Positions 57,101 to 64,000 of a stretch of 64,000 nt of DNA are shown here, piece after piece. The stretch comes from Saprospiraceae bacterium. Its GTDB lineage: Bacteria > Bacteroidota > Bacteroidia > Chitinophagales > Saprospiraceae. The position numbers were made by a program, and so were the translations under genes. The stretch spans positions 62,001 through 126,000 of the forward strand of contig JADJGA010000014.1 of assembly GCA_016708265.1 (NCBI GenBank), read 5' to 3'. How positions within the stretch are numbered: position 1 is the stretch's first letter; every line of letters begins with the position of its first letter. Below the pieces are notes generated by a model. The model was given only the letters and a program-made list of their open reading frames with translations. It did not search any database and was not told where the DNA came from.

Positions 57101-58379
57101 AATATAATCTGACCAAGCCAGAATAACCAAACCTGTCGCCCCTTGTAAAAGCGCTGTTCTGATCATATAAAAACGGTTGATACTGTTCGTATTCTGACCC
57201 AAAAGGATAATAGAAATCTAAAGAAGACGGAAAATGAACACTAAAATAATTGTGTAAAAAAAGAGAGGGACCTGGTCCCGATGTCCAGTTTGGGTTGTAA
57301 TTAATTGTGCTTGTCAATAAACCCCCTGAACTTCCATGCTGGATGAAGGTGTTTAGCTGACCTTCCATCCTCCTCAGATTATCACATGAAGGTTGAAATC
57401 TGACAATTGGGAAAATATTATAAAAGGGTAAGGTGTCGCCTGGAGAGGGATAAACAAAGGAAGCATTAAAGGAGGGATTCAGACATTGATTGACCGGACC
57501 ATAATAAAAAACTACTATTTGACTTTGTCCGTTGTTAAGATAATTAAGAGAAGAATTTATGCTTACTCTTACAGCATAAAAACCATTTTCCATATCTTGC
57601 AAATCATCTGCTGTGAGAGTGTTATAAGAATAAGTTCCTATGTGTTCAGCTCTTATAACCCTGTCATACATGTCAAACAGTTCGGATGGATTGCCCTGTT
57701 CAAAGAAATCGGCTGCAATTTCTTCAGTTGGCAAATGGATCAATTCCAGGGTGAAATCATCATCAATGCCGGGATTTAAATCAAGATTCCAGGAAAATGT
57801 GAGTTCGTCTGTTTCATTGTCTTGTAACCAAGAATTATTGACAGGAGACTGAATAACCGGTGGATTTCTGTACTGAACGCTGAAATTTAAGCAATTATTT
57901 TCACCCGGCAGAGAAAGCAATTGCTGAGTGATAACATCTCTGGCTTCAAGACAAATCCTGTAATCACCTTGTGGCAATTGTCGTGTAAGTTGAATCCTGC
58001 CTGCCAACGCAGAGGGAGAGATGGTAAAATCATCAATAGTTTGATTCTGGAATTCATTTATCAGTTGGTCCAAAGTAAAAACTCGTCCTCCCGGAGGAAT
58101 CTCGATTTCTGCTCCATTTGCACTCAGTTGGTTATCAATATGTAAGCCCGAGCCTTCACCCGATAATCCTTGCATATTGAGCACAAAAAACACATTTTGC
58201 GATACCCCTGAGGTGTTGATAACGTTGATTAAAACACTCTCCTGTAAATTTTCCAATGAACCGGTAAGGACATCTGAAGAGGCTAAATTGATCGTCAGAT
58301 GATTCTGAGACCTTGCTAGAAAATGAACAAAAATAATAAATACTAAAATTGCTAAAGATTTTACATTATGAAATTTCAT
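51144..58379 (-). CDS. 2411-residue secreted giant of the surface operon
   Basis: Signal peptide in residues 1-24 (ILVFIIFVHFLARSQ). Residues of about 25-175 form a domain ending PQGDYRICLEARDVITQQLLSL; RNPPVIQSPVNNSWLQ follows, a layout I associate with TANFOR-type Bacteroidota surface proteins (moderate confidence). Repeated Ig-like and beta-sandwich segments follow. An acidic run (MYDMEEDDDEAEGENSESE, about 655) separates them from a long beta-rich core with glycine-rich strands (LGMRIGIDINADFG, GVSLYGLGGGFYHH). An Ig-like Big_5-style domain lies at about 1800 (VTPHDGSTDVSVYTTCAVAFS). The C-terminus (TTTIPKKK) has no T9SS sorting domain, so its export route is unclear. It is intact over 7.2 kb. 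Confidence 0.82.
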   Translation of the reverse strand: MKFHNVKSLAILVFIIFVHFLARSQNHLTINLASSDVLTGSLENLQESVLINVINTSGVSQNVFFVLNMQGLSGEGSGLHIDNQLSANGAEIEIPPGGRVFTLDQLINEFQNQTIDDFTISPSALAGRIQLTRQLPQGDYRICLEARDVITQQLLSLPGENNCLNFSVQYRNPPVIQSPVNNSWLQDNETDELTFSWNLDLNPGIDDDFTLELIHLPTEEIAADFFEQGNPSELFDMYDRVIRAEHIGTYSYNTLTADDLQDMENGFYAVRVSINSSLNYLNNGQSQIVVFYYGPVNQCLNPSFNASFVYPSPGDTLPFYNIFPIVRFQPSCDNLRRMEGQLNTFIQHGSSGGLLTSTINYNPNWTSGPGPSLFLHNYFSVHFPSSLDFYYPFGSEYEQYQPFLYDQNSAFTRGDRFGYSGLVRLYYKSLQDHNIYNQTINLNEFFSSNPCVFGMPKPILDEPENDAVFSSGNVDFSFSTGNVSGNPLPLFKIFKIEGDNPPIVPNLVTREKCVLQVATNISFDNNSIVFCTLKKIQGNPYDNRDVFNEDNPNWEPFSGTFDATPARLFDQDNWINDVYKDINISHQFSQNDTYYWRVVWLKNPDQFTTLSPCQTGSVISDADIYHQSAIRRFSIEAGEIADPAASREMIYCAQMYDMEEDDDEAEGENSESECSSPCDFPRITDNTASGGVYGSNTFTVAGFAVEVTEAGIGTSSNGTGAIVIPFLNNIKVRINFSGVQLNAARQMIGGTITPVRDQSFPLSSHTSSVGRILGMDETSADAMEASIEAGGKLLSLLASGSQVSLPIGIDKEVGENRIIIGVTNMTFKKDTAHMDIVVNIRIPTMQELNGFISLGAQVCITNEGLGNDVRLYLPQDQVFPLGSTNEFRIKGAFENPSISNITSVEWDCNGFKALNLAGSIRFTREWLLPEDERGNIKETGQVEARFAGRYTNGGNILIRLDMDNFQIPGAEGWGFTPARNVWIDLSDIQNPEGMRSALPDGYLHPAFSGSGMENTWKGFYMEELSVKTPEHLQGPDHNRLTFALRNMFIDNTGLTFRASAENILRWDGNGDMNGWAASLDTVFLDIVQNNFEAFGFSGKLGLPIADATQYMKYRAALEHHDGNFNLVVSVKPAENLRIPVSMAMATIRTGSYITLSIGSESFIEANLCASLSISNSNLSERPMSGSLNMPQIVIQNLRVNSETGFDTTAFAYSLTGLGDFGGPGGGRSEGGDAWFDNDESLFFLPAESSESTLSGFPIGLDHFSFSNDKITIQPRLTLTGSEGGFSAAAKVSLLINMDLTASPQRFDVTGVQLERIDLNIESSDVTLAGYLEFYKTPTLEGVRGGLTVGLNLGMRIGIDINADFGTYKEAAASTFNTPQWYSFFYVDGTVIFTPGITLFSGVSLYGLGGGFYHHMRRTGALPSGGSVMTPSSAPPRPRESMPYEPHFATDLGLKFMVILGSNDNGQAYNLDVELEATFSFAHGLTMIQLTGSFRVMSDGISIATLGREGNSPVAGYVRLTLNTPAAAPATFNGQFFVKLKVPTSSPILYGLGSVPNPPSGWTADHAMVWATFKASPEENYFWMGTPTNRCGVALGIGGQNLAEVTTYLMIGDGVPTVMPEPHADFVRIFNRGLNASTTGDPGAFLAGNPRPVPTGSGFAFGMTMRMGFDAEFFPFFFALNAVMGFDINITKALEGDRTCAGTGMIPGSDGWYAMGQMYAGIEGRFGIRINLFFDVIEANILSAGAALILQGGLPNPEWISGRGSMYYDICDGLASGNCSFNLEAGTVCHPVHTGNPFGDVTLIQDVTPHDGSTDVSVYTTCAVAFSMEMNRIYEIPEYVSQIDPPSIRRIQPYMYSFSLIKNGTTANITGSSSWSEENNIYTFDPIDALYGDTQYNIRVEARLRENGNDLRLRGSVFSEVRTSNFTTGPEPDHVVEENLNFTYPYRNQHNFLKGETQENFGYIRLLNGRNTFLTSEGDVSEYNTTFTAKFTSEDNEVITKDAYILDGTRVIAFNVTDLNPDKIYCLQIIRKDVPVRRNNSSQGIVFSASSMGSISNLTLQSGIQNLHSILGLSTVNSNQFKKITLPGGQVGQYEREIFSYYFKTSKYNTWYDKLKMNSNWQVAENSFGELKWLDFENDFNENLEWVDRRAFKVGENTTSREFTPRVKFYLKDEYPDEFDPYADSGEIGSNLYLRDVVRRNIVAPWITVNMIRLQAITDLRLVNPFITVPALANTWQSRLYASNITWHTTAPILSPLNRGTINGAFGVTESLSSGATGTASSIYKPALSGIKGHLTLTTTTPPKTGITYAPHMRGWQHYRQLKSVITTFVHSNMNPVPFTAPFTLYNNYFNTTQRNIVIDILSRDNIVASRMTNGKQEFGAYYVFPSQNGVDIQGTIKSISFTKTTTIPKKK

Positions 58380-58398
58380 TTTCCTAAAATTTTAAGAA

Positions 58399-60102
58399 TT
58401 AAAAATAAAAATTGTAACCTAACCTCATTCTGTATTCATTTTTCGATTTCAGCTTTGTTGTTTTTCTAAGCATCCATGAGGAGGAAAAGGTGATTTTGTG
58501 GCTTTTTGCAATTGTCCAGTCAAGATTTGAGCCAAAATTAAAAACAAATCCATCTTTTGTATTGTCGGTTGTATTGAACCTGAATCCGGAATTGGTTCTA
58601 AAATTCAGATTTTTTATCAGTGGTATCGATGCATTTAGCAGTATTCCATATCTCTGTGTAGCATAAGCACCGGTAATTGATGTTTTCTGGAATTGCAAAC
58701 CACCACCAAAAGTCCATTTGTTTTTACTTGAATATTTATAATTCAGGTTACTATTGATAGAGGAACTTGAAGAAGTGATAACATCTCCATTTACAAGATC
58801 AAATTGTTGATCAGAGAAGTAAAGGCTCAATAGATGAGGACTTTTTTTTGCAGGTTTATAGTTTAGAGAACCGTTAAATCCACTGTTATTAGTCGTAATT
58901 CTAAATGAATCAACTATTTCACTTATTTTAGGGTCGGAGTTTTGAACAAAATTATTATATCCGGCATTTAGATTTATCTTTTCATTTAAATTCCAATTCA
59001 AGTTTGCGCTTAATGCCAATTTTCTTTGTCTTTGTCCTGTAAATCCGGAATTATTATAATATTGAATTCCGCTATTGGCAAAAAAGGACAATTTTCCTTT
59101 TAAAAAATTTCCATTTAAATCTATCAAATAGTTTTCAATATTTTGTTGCAGGAAACTAACTCCAAGTGTTGAATAAAAGGGGTCAATATGTTGATATTTA
59201 AGTCCTATATTAAACTTATTGATCCTTACTCCCAGTTTTGCGTCATAAGCAAAAGCATAGCGACTCGTATTATTTACACCGGTTATTATTTTGATCCTGT
59301 TTAACCATTTTTGAGTATTTATATCTGTTTCTATCGAATCGCCAAATGCATTCGGAGTATTTACAGAGGTAGCTATGTTTGTCTGCAATGTTATTATTTT
59401 AAAAAAAGTATTATTGGTTTCTATCCCAAAGCCGAAATTTTCTTTGGGGTAGTATTTATATTTAATAAGTGTATCTGTTGAGCCTGAATTAATTTTATCT
59501 TTTGCTTTGAATCCCATCAAAGAAATACGGTTTTGTGGCTTGCCAAAGCTTAATTTTATTCCATACATCATTCTTTTATAGAATTTGATGTCATAATTTT
59601 CAAGTTCAGGAAACGAATTTTGCTCTATCGTGTAGTTTTCTTTTAATTCACCACCAAATACTAACAGATTAAAATTTTTAGGGCTCAATTCCAGTCCACC
59701 TCCTAAAATAGTTGATCCGGAAGCAAGATATTGCGATATTGAAAAGGATCTGTAACCCCCATGGAGTTTGATCCATTTATAGCTTGGGCTAATTCCGAAC
59801 CTTTTAAAAGATGTAGTTGAAAAAGATGTTTGATAATCACTGTAAGCAAAGTTTAGCGGGACCTGAAAGATATTGAAAAAATTGAAATTTAATGATGCAC
59901 CTATATTGTATCCAAAAGGTGAATTGCTATTCTGTCCGGAGTTAAAATAGGAAGCAGAACCATTAAAACTACCATTTACTTTTACAGGTTTTGATTTTTT
60001 AAATGCAGAAATATCCTGACTATTTAACTCAGGTAAATTAAAAAAGATAATTATTGAGAATATCAGAAATAATTTATATTGCATTTGATACTTCATTTCC
60101 AT
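58399..60102 (-). CDS. Outer-membrane beta-barrel of the surface operon
   Basis: 567 residues. N-terminal signal-like segment (YKLFLIFSIIIFFNLPELNSQ), then about two dozen amphipathic strands with alternating aromatic and polar residues (FNGSASYFNSG, LNFNFFNIFQV, NLNYKYSSKNKWTFGGGLQF). The chain ends in LGYNFYF, the aromatic C-terminal strand recognised by the BAM machinery. No plug, TonB box or known transporter domain is seen. It lies between the HExxH gene and the giant (gaps 10 and 19 bp), so it could be the export pore or anchor of the apparatus. Function inferred from topology only. Confidence 0.82.
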   Translation of the reverse strand: MEMKYQMQYKLFLIFSIIIFFNLPELNSQDISAFKKSKPVKVNGSFNGSASYFNSGQNSNSPFGYNIGASLNFNFFNIFQVPLNFAYSDYQTSFSTTSFKRFGISPSYKWIKLHGGYRSFSISQYLASGSTILGGGLELSPKNFNLLVFGGELKENYTIEQNSFPELENYDIKFYKRMMYGIKLSFGKPQNRISLMGFKAKDKINSGSTDTLIKYKYYPKENFGFGIETNNTFFKIITLQTNIATSVNTPNAFGDSIETDINTQKWLNRIKIITGVNNTSRYAFAYDAKLGVRINKFNIGLKYQHIDPFYSTLGVSFLQQNIENYLIDLNGNFLKGKLSFFANSGIQYYNNSGFTGQRQRKLALSANLNWNLNEKINLNAGYNNFVQNSDPKISEIVDSFRITTNNSGFNGSLNYKPAKKSPHLLSLYFSDQQFDLVNGDVITSSSSSINSNLNYKYSSKNKWTFGGGLQFQKTSITGAYATQRYGILLNASIPLIKNLNFRTNSGFRFNTTDNTKDGFVFNFGSNLDWTIAKSHKITFSSSWMLRKTTKLKSKNEYRMRLGYNFYF

Positions 60103-60112
60103 TTAATTTTAA

Positions 60113-60922
60113 TTATAGAGATGATGTTTCAAGTATTACAGGTTTAACAAAGCTATGCATCCATCTTTTATAACCCCTGGCTGGTTGATGAACAATTTCA
60201 TCCACGGTTTTTGGAACAGCTCTTCTTGTATTGCCATCAAAATACATTTGATGAAAAAAATACATAAATGACTGGGCAACAGTCTCAGAATGACTAGTGG
60301 TCGCTCCTTCATAATCATTTGCCAAATACTCAGCTGATAATGCTATTTGTTCGGGATTCATTCTTTCTACAACTGAAAATTTCCTTACAAAAAAGTGACC
60401 GCATTCATGCAAAACAGTTCGATGCTTTTTATTCTCTGTTGTAAAAACACCTTCATGGAATACTATGCTTTCATACATGATGTTTTCTTCCCTGTACGGC
60501 ATACAGAATTTTGACCCTCCGATAACTCTTCCGGCTGAAGTGATACCATATGGTCTATTTGGATTACCTACTCTAAAGTTATGTGGAAGCATATTAATAT
60601 ATTCAACAGGCAAAATTTCAATAGCTTCGGTTATTATTTGTATTTGAATATCAGTAGCATTAAATATATAAAATGTTTTACCTTGAATTTCAAGCTCACG
60701 TCTTGGTCCCCAAATTTCTTCAACCATATAACCAAAATCATCATGTCCGCTAGTTCCTGCAAGAGGATGTGGCTGACAATGATCGGAAACATTGCATGTA
60801 CAGCAAACATCAGGGTCTTCGGTATCTACACGCGATTTTACTTCTCTGCTCTGAGTGAATCCGGGGACCCTGACTATTAAAAAAATTAAAATAATGAAGA
60901 CATTAATCCATATAAGTTTCAT
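60113..60922 (-). CDS. Exported putative zinc metallopeptidase of the surface operon
   Basis: 269 residues, signal peptide ending PGFTQ. Just after it lies a Cys/His-rich strip (DVCCTCNVSDHCQPH, residues of about 38-52) that could bind metal or form disulphides. HECGHFF at residues 172-177 is a zinc-binding HExxH; a later Glu in TSHSETVAQSFMYFF (about 210) would be the third ligand, as in gluzincins. The rest has no assignable family. It is between the collagen-like protein and the barrel in the operon, so it may process one of them. The HExxH identification rests on one motif. Confidence 0.72.
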   Translation of the reverse strand: MKLIWINVFIILIFLIVRVPGFTQSREVKSRVDTEDPDVCCTCNVSDHCQPHPLAGTSGHDDFGYMVEEIWGPRRELEIQGKTFYIFNATDIQIQIITEAIEILPVEYINMLPHNFRVGNPNRPYGITSAGRVIGGSKFCMPYREENIMYESIVFHEGVFTTENKKHRTVLHECGHFFVRKFSVVERMNPEQIALSAEYLANDYEGATTSHSETVAQSFMYFFHQMYFDGNTRRAVPKTVDEIVHQPARGYKRWMHSFVKPVILETSSL

Positions 60923-60980
60923 AAAGCAATTGATTTAAAAATAATTGTAAATAATCTAATGTCTTAAATCAGATAAAGCT

Positions 60981-62609
60981 TTATTTTTTATCTTTCAGTG
61001 CATTTTCCAGGATTTCTATTTTTTGGTTCAGTTCCTTTATGGCATTGATTAACACAGGAATCAAATCTCCGTATCTGATACTTTGCATTCCTTCCGGGGT
61101 TCGCGGATCTATTGCCCTGTGGTCATTTGGGTCTTTTTTTGCCACAGTTTCTACAGACACAATTTCAGGTATAATGAGTCTTACTTCTTGTGCTATGAGC
61201 CCCAGAGATACATCGTTTTTATCATTTCCGATCAGATTGTATTGTACCGGCTGGAATCTCATGATAGCATCCAATCCGTAAGCCAACGGCTTGATATTCT
61301 CCTTGATACGTTTATCAGATCCAACATTGGGCTGGTTGATCAGGTATATATTCTTAAACCTAAAATTTGATGATCCCAGATCCCAAGCGTTTGTAGAAAA
61401 TGGTTCTATGTTTTTTCCGCCTGTAGGATACAAAGCACCTGCGGATTCAGTCCACTTGGATCCTGTTATAGTAAAGGGTTGCCAGGTATTTGGATTATTG
61501 CTGCCAGTCGGAGACCAAGCCAATACTTGCCCTGCCTGAGGTGCAATGTCCCAAATATTCCTGCCTTGAAGTTGATTTGCATTCCAAAGGGGATTGGTAT
61601 TCTGAGCACTAATTGTATTTGATGCGATAGTAATACCAGTACCTGCTGTATAGCTACCTGCAGGTCCTTGAGGTCCTTGAGGACCTTGAGGTCCTGTTGC
61701 ACCCACTGGTCCTTGAAGTCCTTGAGGACCCTGAGCTCCTTGTGCTCCTTGTGGGCCCTGAGGTCCCTGAGCACCAGTTGCTCCTTGCGGGCCTTGGCTA
61801 CCCTGTGGTCCCGGCAATCCTTGTTCACCTTGCTGACCCGTACTGCCCTGCGGTCCCGGCAGTCCTTGTTCACCTTGCTGGCCTTGGAAACCCTGTGGAC
61901 CGATTTCTCCCTGTGGTCCTGTCAATCCTTGTTCTCCCTGTGGCCCCTGAGGCCCGGTTGCTCCTGCAATTCCCTGATCACCCTGGAGCCCCTGTGGACC
62001 GGCAGGTCCCTGGATTTGTCCGATTTGTATCCATTCTTCACCATTCCAAATATATCCAATACCTGAATCTTCGGTAAAAACCATGTCACCTGGACTTCCG
62101 TTATAGTCATCATCTAATGAATCTGCATTATTTACAGTACCCACAATATTGACTCCTGTGCCGTCCTCCCCGGCTTCTCCTTGCGGGCCTTGCGGACCTA
62201 CGGAGCCTTGTTCTCCTTTATCACCCTTGTCTCCTTTAGGTCCGGCAAAAATACTATTATTGATTTGTGAAGTGCCCAGGGAATTGTATGGCCCATTGGG
62301 ACTTTCTCCACATTCTACTTCCAGAAATTTAAAGCTTTCTGACCAATCAATTTCTTTAAATACTCCAAATACCGGAGAACCGTTTCCTACATTCACAGAA
62401 ATCCAACCAAACTGGTCAGTTACGGGCTGTTGAGTTTCAGAATATAACAATGTATTGGTTTCATTTAAAATATTGAATTTCAAAAATACTGTTGTATTTG
62501 TTTGAGGTGCTCCACTTGAATTCCTGACTATCGATTGATAATTGAATCCCTGTGAAATAATCCCTGATGAAATAGTAAAAGTAAGCAATAAGATAAATAA
62601 TGTTTTCAT
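60981..62609 (-). CDS. Collagen-like fibre protein with C-terminal S74 intramolecular chaperone
   Basis: 542 residues. Signal peptide (ending SGIISQG), an N-terminal domain (FNYQSIVRNSSGAPQTNTTVFLKF) that is common at the start of Bacteroidota tail-fibre-like surface proteins, a first short Gly-X-Y run at about 125-150, an insert (VGTVNNADSLDDDYNGSPGDM), then a long Gly-X-Y run from about 195 to 325 rich in GPQGPQG and GEQG. A trimerisation region and the S74 tail-fibre chaperone follow (GSDKRIKENI, YGLDAIMRFQPVQY, LGLIAQEVRLIIPEIV), with a coiled-coil end. S74 domains of phage fibres cut themselves off after trimer folding. It starts 4 bp after the small T9SS gene and has a close operon position. 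Confidence 0.92.
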   Translation of the reverse strand: MKTLFILLLTFTISSGIISQGFNYQSIVRNSSGAPQTNTTVFLKFNILNETNTLLYSETQQPVTDQFGWISVNVGNGSPVFGVFKEIDWSESFKFLEVECGESPNGPYNSLGTSQINNSIFAGPKGDKGDKGEQGSVGPQGPQGEAGEDGTGVNIVGTVNNADSLDDDYNGSPGDMVFTEDSGIGYIWNGEEWIQIGQIQGPAGPQGLQGDQGIAGATGPQGPQGEQGLTGPQGEIGPQGFQGQQGEQGLPGPQGSTGQQGEQGLPGPQGSQGPQGATGAQGPQGPQGAQGAQGPQGLQGPVGATGPQGPQGPQGPAGSYTAGTGITIASNTISAQNTNPLWNANQLQGRNIWDIAPQAGQVLAWSPTGSNNPNTWQPFTITGSKWTESAGALYPTGGKNIEPFSTNAWDLGSSNFRFKNIYLINQPNVGSDKRIKENIKPLAYGLDAIMRFQPVQYNLIGNDKNDVSLGLIAQEVRLIIPEIVSVETVAKKDPNDHRAIDPRTPEGMQSIRYGDLIPVLINAIKELNQKIEILENALKDKK

Positions 62610-62612
62610 TTT

Positions 62613-63086
62613 CTACAATTTTGTGATTTTACAATTAATATATAAGTTTTTGGAATTTATTACTTTGATAAAATAATAACCAGGACTCGAATCTCTCATG
62701 TCCAGTGTGTACTCATCAATTCCTGAAAGTGATATTTCCCTGACAAAAATTCCTATTGAATTGAATAACAGAATTTTATAATTGTCAATGACCGGCATTT
62801 GGATTGTCAGATAATCATTAGTCGGAACAGGAAACAAGATGACTCCTTTAAGATTAAAATCCAGTGTTCCGGTAGAACCTGAATTAACAGTAAAAGGGGG
62901 ACTAAATGTAAATTGTCCGCATTGTCCGAATACATTATTCATGCTGCCAATTACAGATTGAAACTGATAATTATTGCATTCTGAATGAAAGTATCCGTGT
63001 GCATTCAAATTTTGTAGATTGCACTGGCTTTTTAAAGGTAATACCAGGAATCCACTTAACAAAACAAAAATAAAGAATTTAACCAT
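62613..63086 (-). CDS. Small secreted T9SS-sorted protein, first gene of the surface operon
   Basis: 157 residues. Signal peptide (MVKFFIFVLLSGFLVLPLKSQ), a short body with paired Cys (CNLQNLNAHGYFHSECNNYQ, CGQFTFSPPF), and a T9SS sorting domain (LFPVPTNDYLTIQMP, SPGYYFIKVINS). It ends 3 bp before the collagen-like gene and is the first gene of the six-gene run. A TAATTTTG on the minus strand at 63119-63112 is a fair match to the Bacteroidota -7 box, about 26 bp before the start codon. Confidence 0.83.
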   Translation of the reverse strand: MVKFFIFVLLSGFLVLPLKSQCNLQNLNAHGYFHSECNNYQFQSVIGSMNNVFGQCGQFTFSPPFTVNSGSTGTLDFNLKGVILFPVPTNDYLTIQMPVIDNYKILLFNSIGIFVREISLSGIDEYTLDMRDSSPGYYFIKVINSKNLYINCKITKL

Positions 63087-63111
63087 AATCTCAATATTTA
63101 ATATTACAGTG

Positions 63112-63119
63112 CAAAATTA
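63112..63119 (-). promoter_or_regulatory. Possible -7 promoter element of the surface operon
   Basis: TAATTTTG on the minus strand fits TAnnTTTG, the Bacteroidota sigma-A -7 box, 26 bp before the ATG at 63086. No TTG at the expected -33 spacing was found, so this is weak. Confidence 0.3.
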
Positions 63120-63224
63120 AATACAAATATTAATATTGAAAATTTCTTAGATCACATGATGATGTGAGTGTTATTGAAAAATCATGTGATTTTGGAATAG
63201 CTTAAAAAAAATGGTTCCGGATAA

Positions 63225-64000
63225 TCAAAACTGATCTTTAAATCTGCTTTTTGGTTTTAAAATGAGGGTAATGATTGTACCTTGTGATGATGAATCAATT
63301 ACAAGATGACTTTTTATACTTTTTGCCCTGTTTTTCATATTTGACAGACCGTTTCCTCTTTTTGTGAAAATAAGATCAAATCCATTGCCATCATCCTCTA
63401 TTTTTATATTTGTCAGTTTATTTTCTTTCTTCACACTAAATACAACATTTTCAGCCTTGGAATATTTAGCAATATTTATGACGGCTTCTTTAAAAATAAG
63501 GTAAATATGTCTTTTCTCCAAAAATTCAAGATTAAAATTATCGCTTGTTTTTTCTAATTTGAAATTTAAATTGATATTGATAGGTTCAAGTGTTTCTATT
63601 GCAAATTCCTGAATTCTGATTATTACATCAGAAAGTTTGTTATATTTTGGATTAATATTCCAAACTATTTCGGACATATTTCTCATGACATCATTTAGTC
63701 CGGAGCTAATTTTTTTATAAGCTTCCGGAGTATCTGATTTCCTTGATTCGATTTCACTTAAGATCTTAATTTGAGACAAATGGCTACCGATGTCATCATG
63801 CAGATCCCTTGCTATTGAAAGTCTTAGTTTTTCAAGTTTTTGCATTTGAAACACCCGATATCTGAATAATCCATAGAAAAAAGCTCCTACAGCCAAAATA
63901 AATAATAAATAGAACCAAAATGATTCCAGGAAAGGAGGTTTAATCCTGAAGTATATAACTAAATCTTTGTTCGAATTCAGTCCCAGAAAATTTTCAGAAG
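63225..64000 (-). CDS. Sensor histidine kinase, C-terminal part (5' end outside window)
   Basis: The frame is open from the right edge (about 258 codons shown). YFRIKPPFLESFWFYLLFILAVGAFFYGLFRYR is the end of a Y_Y_Y-type sensor region and a membrane helix. The HisKA_3 phosphoacceptor is in RLSIARDLHDDIGSHLSQIKIL. ATP-binding boxes are FKEAVINIAKYSKAENV (N box) and EDDGNGFDL (G box). Y_Y_Y kinases usually follow a beta-propeller sensor and signal to a LuxR-type regulator, both presumably outside the window. It lies 138 bp upstream of the surface operon on the same strand and might control it, which is an inference. Confidence 0.9.
   Translation of the reverse strand, partial: SENFLGLNSNKDLVIYFRIKPPFLESFWFYLLFILAVGAFFYGLFRYRVFQMQKLEKLRLSIARDLHDDIGSHLSQIKILSEIESRKSDTPEAYKKISSGLNDVMRNMSEIVWNINPKYNKLSDVIIRIQEFAIETLEPININLNFKLEKTSDNFNLEFLEKRHIYLIFKEAVINIAKYSKAENVVFSVKKENKLTNIKIEDDGNGFDLIFTKRGNGLSNMKNRAKSIKSHLVIDSSSQGTIITLILKPKSRFKDQF

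Noticed and set aside
61466..62113. Several long open frames on both strands across the collagen tract
   Set aside because: They are a side effect of the repetitive Gly-X-Y codons; none has a start context or recognisable domain.
1..64000. tRNA or rRNA genes
   Set aside because: I looked for T-arm-like GGTTCGAATCC segments and conserved rRNA cores and found none outside coding sequence; a tRNA scan would settle it.

Overview
The window is AT-rich DNA from a Bacteroidota bacterium. The evidence is a set of secreted proteins ending in type IX secretion (T9SS) sorting domains, a PorP/SprF-family T9SS protein, a BatA-type gene next to a dihydroorotase homologue, a type II glutamine synthetase, and collagen-like surface proteins with an S74 tail-fibre chaperone. 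The collagen/S74 style is common in Saprospiria-like lineages, but the sequence alone does not fix a class. I saw no rRNA, tRNA or CRISPR array.

Layout. 1-12 kb: the end of a secreted M1 aminopeptidase, an unknown secreted protein, enoyl-CoA hydratase, glutamine synthetase, a frameshifted DUF6055-like zinc-peptidase-like surface protein, and a dihydroorotase-like/BatA gene pair. 12-18 kb: a lipoprotein S9 peptidase, a small T9SS cargo gene, a lipoprotein, an IS66 scrap and a PorP/SprF protein. 18-31 kb is an accessory and defence region: a nucleoside-deoxyribosyltransferase/TIR-like protein, an array of 41-bp tandem repeats, a short piece resembling a cytosine methyltransferase N-terminus, a decayed IS91-type element with its own tyrosine recombinase, an unknown gene, AbiH, a second small T9SS cargo gene and a complete type IIG restriction-modification enzyme. 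31-36 kb: a ComEA-like protein, ComEC and an MFS exporter. 36-42.5 kb: a tight GT4-GH130-GT4-GH130-GNAT cluster that probably builds and recycles a mannose-containing glycan. 42.6-48.8 kb: a double aspartyl protease, a triple glycogen-binding-type protein, a periplasmic SagB-like nitroreductase, a hemerythrin, an OmpA-type protein, a helix-hairpin-helix protein and a PAP2 phosphatase. 49-63 kb: one six-gene minus-strand operon for a cell-surface apparatus (small T9SS protein, collagen-like/S74 fibre, HExxH protein, outer-membrane beta-barrel, 2411-residue giant, fibronectin-III protein). A sensor histidine kinase runs off the right edge.

Three points stand out. First, the 49-63 kb operon looks like a coherent surface system that I cannot match to a named one. 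Second, two small T9SS cargo genes that look like members of one family each lie between the 3' end of a neighbouring gene and a degenerate second copy of that same 3' end, as if inserted as cassettes. Third, about 18 single-base indels and one in-frame stop break otherwise well-conserved genes. Many lie in homopolymers, and each gene returns to an integral codon count when they are corrected, so some genes may be intact in the real organism. The indels are clustered: long stretches (28-42 kb and 49-63 kb) show none.
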